A stretch of DNA of 18,499 nt from Chloroflexota bacterium (lineage in GTDB: Bacteria > Chloroflexota > Anaerolineae > Anaerolineales > Villigracilaceae): positions 1-18,499 of the forward strand of contig JAKAMM010000007.1 of assembly GCA_021812905.1 (NCBI GenBank), written 5' to 3'. How positions within the stretch are numbered: the first letter of the stretch is position 1; every line of letters begins with the position of its first letter. Positions 13,882 to 18,499 of this stretch are shown here, piece by piece. A model generated the notes under the pieces. It made no database searches. It saw only the letters and a list, made by a program, of their open reading frames with translations, and was not told the DNA's origin. Made by a program: the position numbers and the translations under genes.

Positions 13882-14524
13882 TTTACACAATGGCTTAACC
13901 AGCCTTTCAGAAATTAGCAACAACCTCTCCCAGGTTGATTTGGTTTTACTCGTCGGCGATCTCACCAATGGTGGACCTGCACAGGATGCCAGCCAAGTGG
14001 TCCAGCTTGTCCGAAGATTTAATGCCTCGGTTTTGGCAATACCAGGAAATTGGGACACACCAGAAATCGAAAATTATCTTTCCCAAGAAAGCATAAATCT
14101 GCATCGAAGACATATTCGACGAGAAGGTCTCACTTTCGTCGGCATGGGGTTATCCTTGCCTGGGATTGTGCCAACTCCTAATGAGATTACAGAAGCTGAT
14201 TTTGAAACATTCTTTACCGAGATAAATTCGAATTTGCTTCCTGGTGAGCCTGATATTCTTATCTGTCACCAACCTCCCTATGGCACTCAAAACGACTTAG
14301 CGCAAGGAAAAGTACATGTTGGCAGTAAAACCGTTCGCAAATTTATCGAACGAAATCAACCACTGATATGTTTTACAGGACATATTCACGAAGGAGTTGG
14401 TATCGATCAAATCGGGAATACAAAGATTATTAACCCGGGTCCGCTTTCAAAGGGAAATTATGCTTATGCAGAAGTGACACAGGGAGGAGTTCAGACTCTT
14501 GAGATCGTGCCAATGAATCCTTAG
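13859..14524 (+). CDS. Calcineurin-like metallophosphoesterase
   Basis: Cytoplasmic metallophosphoesterase of 221 residues. All metal-binding motifs are visible: LPDLHN (D8 and H10), VGDLTNGG (D33), GNWD (N64), ICHQPP (His near 141), and the pair in FTGHIHEGVG near 180. INPGPLSKGNYAYAEV closes the fold, as in small bacterial phosphodiesterases of the YfcE/MJ0936 kind. The family hydrolyses phosphomonoesters or phosphodiesters with two bound metal ions; the substrate is unknown. The start ATG has a poor ribosome binding site, and an overlapping small frame upstream may couple translation. A strong terminator lies 126 bases after the stop. Confidence 0.92.
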   Translation: MKIIALPDLHNGLTSLSEISNNLSQVDLVLLVGDLTNGGPAQDASQVVQLVRRFNASVLAIPGNWDTPEIENYLSQESINLHRRHIRREGLTFVGMGLSLPGIVPTPNEITEADFETFFTEINSNLLPGEPDILICHQPPYGTQNDLAQGKVHVGSKTVRKFIERNQPLICFTGHIHEGVGIDQIGNTKIINPGPLSKGNYAYAEVTQGGVQTLEIVPMNP

Positions 14525-14589
14525 CCGTTCTCTCAACTCCCGTTGAATGGCTTTTGATCACCTGAGGCAAGGGTCGTGGTAAAATTTTA

Positions 14590-14685
14590 TAGGTTTGAGC
14601 GATGAGGCTCGCTCTGAATTTATTCAACCGCTAGCTCCATAGCTGATGGCCTCTACTGAATATGTTCTTCAGTAGAGGTTTTTAA
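14590..14685 (+). ncRNA. Possible small RNA ending in the terminator
   Basis: Between the phosphoesterase and the next gene, GGTAAAAT at 14578-14585 could be an extended -10. It is followed by a hairpin (GAGCG/CGCTC, 14598-14615) and ends in the terminator at 14650-14685. This could be an independent short transcript or simply the 3' end of the phosphoesterase mRNA. No known RNA family or tRNA fold recognised. Confidence 0.2.
14650..14685 (+). terminator. Rho-independent terminator
   Basis: CCTCTACTGAA (14650-14660) pairs perfectly with TTCAGTAGAGG (14668-14678) across a 7-base loop and is followed by TTTTT. It would end transcription from the phosphoesterase and separate it from the next gene. 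Confidence 0.88.
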
Positions 14686-14740
14686 TTCCCTTTCGGTGCG
14701 TGTCTTGTGTGTAGGCGAATAAAAAGAGCATAGGGCACTT

Positions 14741-16438
14741 ATGAACAGTAATCTTGTGACAATCGTCAAGGATGGAAAACTCATAAATATAGAGGATGAC
14801 CATCTGTGCAAGAATGACATGGTGGTATTGCAGACGGCTGATGTCGTTCCCGCCGACCTTAATCTTGTTGAAGCAAATGGGCTGGAAGTCGATGAATTTG
14901 ATATTACCGGCGAGCTTTTACCGGTTCTCAAAAGGGTGGGGGTGGATGTCATCATCTATATGGGGAGCAGAATAATCAGAGGAACAGGGAAAGGAGTTGT
15001 CGTTGCAACCAGGGAACAAACGGAATTTGGAAAGATTCTAAGTCAAAGCTCGGAACAAAACCATATTTACAAATTCCAGTTCATTAATAAAAAATACCTT
15101 GGCCTCGTTTTATTGCTCCTGCCGGCCTTCATTATTCAAGCGACACAATCAAATAATGTTATTGGTGTGATCGCTTTGTACTTGTTGTTATCTTTCTCTC
15201 TCATATTGCTGCAAAACGATGATCTTTTCAGGTATCTCCCTGTTTCAAGTGAACTTAAGAGTTTGGAGAGTTTCAATATTCAAATCAAGGACATGAGAGC
15301 CCTGGAACAGATGAGTCAAATTGACATCCTCTGTTTGGATAAAACGGGGGTTTTAACCACGCGTCAGATGGAAGTCAAAAATATTCATTTGGCAGGCGAA
15401 ATATCGAACGCAGACGATGTATCAACCATCGATGCAAGCGCATTTCATTGGATCAAAATTGCATGCGCATTGTGCAATGATGTTTTGTTCTTTGAAAAGC
15501 TGGATCTGGCAAATCCAATTGACAAGGCGTTAATATCCTTTGCCATTAAAAAGGGGGTTGATGCAAGGGAATTATTCCTGCACTCCAAACGCATCTATGA
15601 CAAACCTTTTGATTCTGAAAATCGGTATATGGTCTGCGGGTTCGAACTGGATGATAAGGAACAGTTTTTTGCCAAAGGCGATCCCGGTGTGATCTTGGGG
15701 ATGTGCGATCATTATATGACCGCAACCGGCGACAAGAAAAAGATGAATCTTAAGTTTTGGAAATTGAACCTCTCGAATATGCAGGCAATCAACCGAAGTG
15801 GCGATACTGCAATTGCGCTGGCGTACTCAACTGATACATCCGATATAACATCCAAAAATTATACGTTTCTGTGCCTGCTCCAATTGGAGAATCCATTACG
15901 GCCCGGAGTCCGGGAGACCATAAAAAGTGTGACGGAAAAAGGCATAAGAAACATCCTGCTCACCGGGGACAGGGCGGAAACAGCAGGAAGGGTTGCCGAA
16001 GAATGCAGCATCGCGAAAGATTCAACGATGGTTTTGACCGGGGGAACAATTGAAAGAATGGAATTGAAGGAGGTCGCCAGACAAGCTTCGTATTGCTCCG
16101 TGTTTGCAAGACTAATCCCCTCGCAAAAGGGCGTCCTGATCAGGCTTCTCCAGCAAAAAGGTGATTGCGTGGGGATGGTCGGAGACGGATTAAATGACGG
16201 CATAGCGCTAAAAGCAGCAGATGTGGGAATATCATTCCTGAAGAACAGTTCTCCCATCGCGAGGAGATTTTCCAAAATTCTTATCAATGATTTGACTGAT
16301 CTGTTGCGGCTTTTCGAAGGCGCTGAAAGGATAAAGTGGCGGGTTGGGCAATTAAGAATATTGAGAATTTTTATGATGGCGGCTTTATTCATCAGCCCGT
16401 ATATTTGGATTTTCACGTCGGGATACTTTACCCGTTAA
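14741..16438 (+). CDS. Reduced P-type ATPase-like protein lacking most membrane helices
   Basis: A 565-residue relative of P-type ATPases that begins directly in the actuator domain (VVPADLNLVEANGLEVDEFD, then TGE at 56-58). Only two helices follow (about 117-133 and 139-157). Next come the phosphorylation site DKTGVLT (D200; the usual second Thr is Val), an N-domain with KPFDSENRY and KGDPGVILGMCD, TGDRAETA (408-415) and GDGLNDGIALKAADVGIS (481-498), then one final helix (543-561). Helices M1-M2 and most of M5-M10 are missing, and the M4 segment has no PEGL or CPC motif. An in-frame stop lies 15 bases before the ATG, so the N-terminus is not hidden upstream. The motifs resemble P2/P5 types more than P1B. 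Catalysis looks possible, ion transport alone unlikely. The next gene starts 60 bases on. Confidence 0.88.
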   Translation: MNSNLVTIVKDGKLINIEDDHLCKNDMVVLQTADVVPADLNLVEANGLEVDEFDITGELLPVLKRVGVDVIIYMGSRIIRGTGKGVVVATREQTEFGKILSQSSEQNHIYKFQFINKKYLGLVLLLLPAFIIQATQSNNVIGVIALYLLLSFSLILLQNDDLFRYLPVSSELKSLESFNIQIKDMRALEQMSQIDILCLDKTGVLTTRQMEVKNIHLAGEISNADDVSTIDASAFHWIKIACALCNDVLFFEKLDLANPIDKALISFAIKKGVDARELFLHSKRIYDKPFDSENRYMVCGFELDDKEQFFAKGDPGVILGMCDHYMTATGDKKKMNLKFWKLNLSNMQAINRSGDTAIALAYSTDTSDITSKNYTFLCLLQLENPLRPGVRETIKSVTEKGIRNILLTGDRAETAGRVAEECSIAKDSTMVLTGGTIERMELKEVARQASYCSVFARLIPSQKGVLIRLLQQKGDCVGMVGDGLNDGIALKAADVGISFLKNSSPIARRFSKILINDLTDLLRLFEGAERIKWRVGQLRILRIFMMAALFISPYIWIFTSGYFTR

Positions 16439-16498
16439 AAAGCATCCTGCTAATGATTTTCTTCAAAATATGGATCATTGATATCCAAGAGAATAGAT

Positions 16499-18214
16499 AT
16501 GGAAAAAACAAAATCGTTCCGTCAATACACTGTTATCAAACAGCAAATTGCCGATTTGATCCGCGCTGCGCGCCAGAATTTCAAGATGGAAAAATCCGAG
16601 AACTGGGAGGATGCATGCCGGGCATTGCAGGTAAAACTGGCGGCGGATCGCTTCAATCTTGTTGTCCTGGGGCAATTCAAACGCGGCAAGAGTTCGCTCA
16701 TCAACGCGATCATCGGAAGAGATTTGCTGCCCACCGGCCTATTGCCACTCACCTCGGCCATTACCACTTTGTGTTATGGCCCGCAGGAACGCATTGCTCT
16801 CGTCCGGAAAGATTGGGTCATGGAGCAGGAAGTCACGATTAACGATCTGCCTGATTTTGTCACAGAAGAAGGTAATCCGGGCAATGAAAAAGGATTGATC
16901 GAAGCGCGGATCGAGCTGCCGGTTCCATTTTTACGGCGGGGCGTGCATTTCGTGGACACGCCCGGCGTCGGCTCCTCGCGCATCGAAAACACTGCGACCA
17001 CTTACGAGTTCCTGCCCGAAGCGGATGCAGTCATCTTCGTAACCAGTGTAGAAGCGCCGCTCAGTCAAGCGGAACAGGATTTCCTACGCGACGTTTCCAC
17101 TTACGTGCGCAAACTCTTTGTTGTTGTCAATAAGATGGACCTGGTATCTCCCACGGAACGCGCGAAAGTGCTCGACTATGTTCGAACAAACGTCGAGGAC
17201 GTTCTGGGTACAAATGGAATTCCATTCTTCCCGATTTCGGCGCGGCAGGCCCTGACCGATAAAACGGGGGGAGGAAAAACTGAGAGTGGCATTGACCAAC
17301 TCGAAGCGGCGTTGGAAGCGTTTTTAGTCAATGAAAAGAATCGCTCTTTGTCCGTTTCGGTTCTGGATCATCTGATTCATATCCTGTCGTCAGCGATTTC
17401 AGGACAAGAAGTAAAAGCTTCGTTACAGGAACGATTAAATCCGATTCAGATCGCCGCGACGGATCTGCGCGATACACTGCTTAAGGGTGAACAATCCGTT
17501 TCAATTACACTGAAGGAGAAAATAAATTCCGCAACAATCCTCAAAAAACAAAACCAGCCTCAACAAAATTCCACGCCGCCCAGGAAACGGGGATTTTCCC
17601 AAACCCGCACCTGCCCAATCTGCGCTGGATTGCGCCAGGAGTTGTTCGATTACTTCGTGGATTTGCAACAGGTTGGAGCAGAAGAACAGCAGGATTTTCT
17701 TGCAGGCGGCGGATTGTGCCAGGTACACGCCTGGCAGTTTCGTGACATGGCCACCGCGAGTACAATCAACCAGATGTATACGCCGCTAATCGAGTCTATC
17801 GCAGTCCAGTTAAAGCAGATGCGCGGCGATCATAGTAAAGGCAGGCCATCCAGGCAAAAGTCTTGCGCTGCCTGCGCGTTGTTGGAAAGGATGCAACGTG
17901 TGCAGGTGGAAAAATTCCTTGAATACATGAAGATATCTGACGGAAAGGTCTATTATCAAAATGCACTGGGGTTATGCCTTCCCCATCTCGAGGCAATGCT
18001 GGTTGCGAATCCTACAGATGATATTCGGGACTTTCTGCTGGAGGAGCAATCAAGACATCTTGAAGAATTATCAGAAGACATGCGCAATTACGTCTTGAAG
18101 CGCGATGCTATACGGCGCGATCTGTTGAACGACAATGAAGAAAATGCCTGGAGCCGCGCTCTCATCCAGATGGTAGGCGAGCGCATGTCTTATATTTCAC
18201 CTGGAAATGGATAA
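16499..18214 (+). CDS. Dynamin-family GTPase with DUF6062-like Cys/His tail
   Basis: A 571-residue protein. The GTPase domain has the P-loop GQFKRGKSS (58-66), switch Thr in LPLTSAITT, DTPG (153-156) and NKMD (211-214), as in bacterial dynamin-like proteins, which remodel or tether membranes. A helical region (about 280-345) and a Lys/Gln/Pro linker (348-369) lead to a tail with two similar modules: CPIC (372-375) with CQVH (407-410), and CAAC (456-459) with CLPH (493-496). These probably form two Zn sites. The ending YVLKRDAIRRDLLNDNEENAWSRALIQMVGE looks like DUF6062. The start is the ATG at 16499; a TTG at 16478 lacks a ribosome binding site. The peptidase gene starts just after the stop. 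Confidence 0.9.
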   Translation: MEKTKSFRQYTVIKQQIADLIRAARQNFKMEKSENWEDACRALQVKLAADRFNLVVLGQFKRGKSSLINAIIGRDLLPTGLLPLTSAITTLCYGPQERIALVRKDWVMEQEVTINDLPDFVTEEGNPGNEKGLIEARIELPVPFLRRGVHFVDTPGVGSSRIENTATTYEFLPEADAVIFVTSVEAPLSQAEQDFLRDVSTYVRKLFVVVNKMDLVSPTERAKVLDYVRTNVEDVLGTNGIPFFPISARQALTDKTGGGKTESGIDQLEAALEAFLVNEKNRSLSVSVLDHLIHILSSAISGQEVKASLQERLNPIQIAATDLRDTLLKGEQSVSITLKEKINSATILKKQNQPQQNSTPPRKRGFSQTRTCPICAGLRQELFDYFVDLQQVGAEEQQDFLAGGGLCQVHAWQFRDMATASTINQMYTPLIESIAVQLKQMRGDHSKGRPSRQKSCAACALLERMQRVQVEKFLEYMKISDGKVYYQNALGLCLPHLEAMLVANPTDDIRDFLLEEQSRHLEELSEDMRNYVLKRDAIRRDLLNDNEENAWSRALIQMVGERMSYISPGNG

Positions 18215-18218
18215 ACAC

Positions 18219-18499
18219 ATGGAACCCATTGAACGTATTCTCGAACGTTTCGAACAAATTTCTTCCGTCCCGCGCGGGACAAAACACGAGCAAAAAATTT
18301 CCGCATGGCTGCAAGAATGGGCTATGGAGCTTCGCTGCTCGACCCTAACCGACTCTGCTGGAAATCTGGTCATACAAGTTCCAGCCAGTGCGGGATATGA
18401 AGACAGAGCGGCGGTTGTGCTCCAGGGACACATGGACATGGTCTGTGAAAAAACATCAGATTCCCCCCATGACTTCCTGCGCGATCCCATTCGTTGCAT
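18219..18499 (+). CDS. pepD: Aminoacyl-histidine dipeptidase, PepD-like (N-terminal part)
   Basis: Start of an M20-family metallopeptidase cut by the window edge (93 full codons). MEPIERILERFEQISSVPRG and KISAWLQEWAMELR are typical of the PepD N-terminus. VVLQGHMDMVCEKT holds the conserved first metal-binding His and the catalytic Asp two residues on (HMD). The family cleaves Xaa-His dipeptides using Zn. The ATG at 18219 is preferred because GGA lies 7 bases upstream; an ATG at 18207 overlaps the dynamin stop and adds four residues. Close spacing suggests co-transcription with the dynamin gene. Confidence 0.9.
   Translation, partial: MEPIERILERFEQISSVPRGTKHEQKISAWLQEWAMELRCSTLTDSAGNLVIQVPASAGYEDRAAVVLQGHMDMVCEKTSDSPHDFLRDPIRC

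Noticed and set aside
14560..14685. tRNA gene
   Set aside because: No T-loop GGTTCGA-type sequence or acceptor stem could be folded; only local hairpins are present.
14741..16438. Frameshifted or split full-length P-type ATPase
   Set aside because: An in-frame stop precedes the ATG, and no frame upstream or downstream encodes the missing helices. The reading frame itself is undamaged.
16336..16842. Plus-strand frame of 168 codons
   Set aside because: It overlaps the end of the reduced ATPase and the start of the dynamin gene in another frame and shows no domain.

Overview
The window reads as a chromosomal segment of a Chloroflexota bacterium, probably class Anaerolineae. This is inferred from the protein mix (a DUF2085 membrane protein, a dynamin GTPase with a DUF6062-like tail, a Gln/Pro-rich surface cytochrome, frequent TTG starts) and not from a marker gene. 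It is dominated by metal homeostasis and two-component signalling, with two hairpin-rich non-coding stretches of about 0.8 kb on either side of the metal cluster.

Layout. (1) 1-2655, minus strand: a tightly packed operon of a Cys-rich hypothetical protein, a DUF2085 membrane protein, a NarL-type response regulator and a membrane sensor kinase that runs off the left edge. (2) 2656-3424: no convincing gene, but several inverted repeats. (3) 3425-7085, minus strand: a promoter with an ArsR-type operator drives an ICMT-like methyltransferase, a SmtB/CzrA-type ArsR sensor, a small secreted Cys/His protein and an SPC-type P1B-4 metal ATPase. (4) 7082-10380, minus strand: a Met-rich surface c-type cytochrome, a small Gly/Met-rich membrane protein, an OmpR-type regulator and a sensor kinase with a Met-rich extracytoplasmic loop, resembling a copper or silver sensing module. 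(5) 10470-12959, plus strand: a consensus promoter overlapping a 12-2-12 operator drives a CmtR-type Cys sensor and a P1B ATPase whose membrane CPC motif has become CSC. (6) 12960-13858: a non-coding stretch with many inverted and direct repeats, sharing motifs with region 2. (7) 13859-18499, plus strand: a metallophosphoesterase, a terminator, a strongly reduced P-type ATPase-like protein, a dynamin-like GTPase with two CxxC/CxxH modules, and the start of a PepD-type aminoacyl-histidine dipeptidase.

How they fit together (inference): two different ArsR sensors each control a different P1B exporter, one sensor with an Asp/His alpha-5 site (Zn/Co/Ni type) and one with a Cys site (Cd/Pb type). 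The Met-rich two-component module probably senses Cu(I)/Ag(I) outside the membrane. The most unusual part is the pair at 14741-18214. There a P-type ATPase relative keeps its actuator, phosphorylation and nucleotide domains but has lost most of its membrane domain, and it lies directly before a dynamin-family GTPase with a Cys/His-rich tail.
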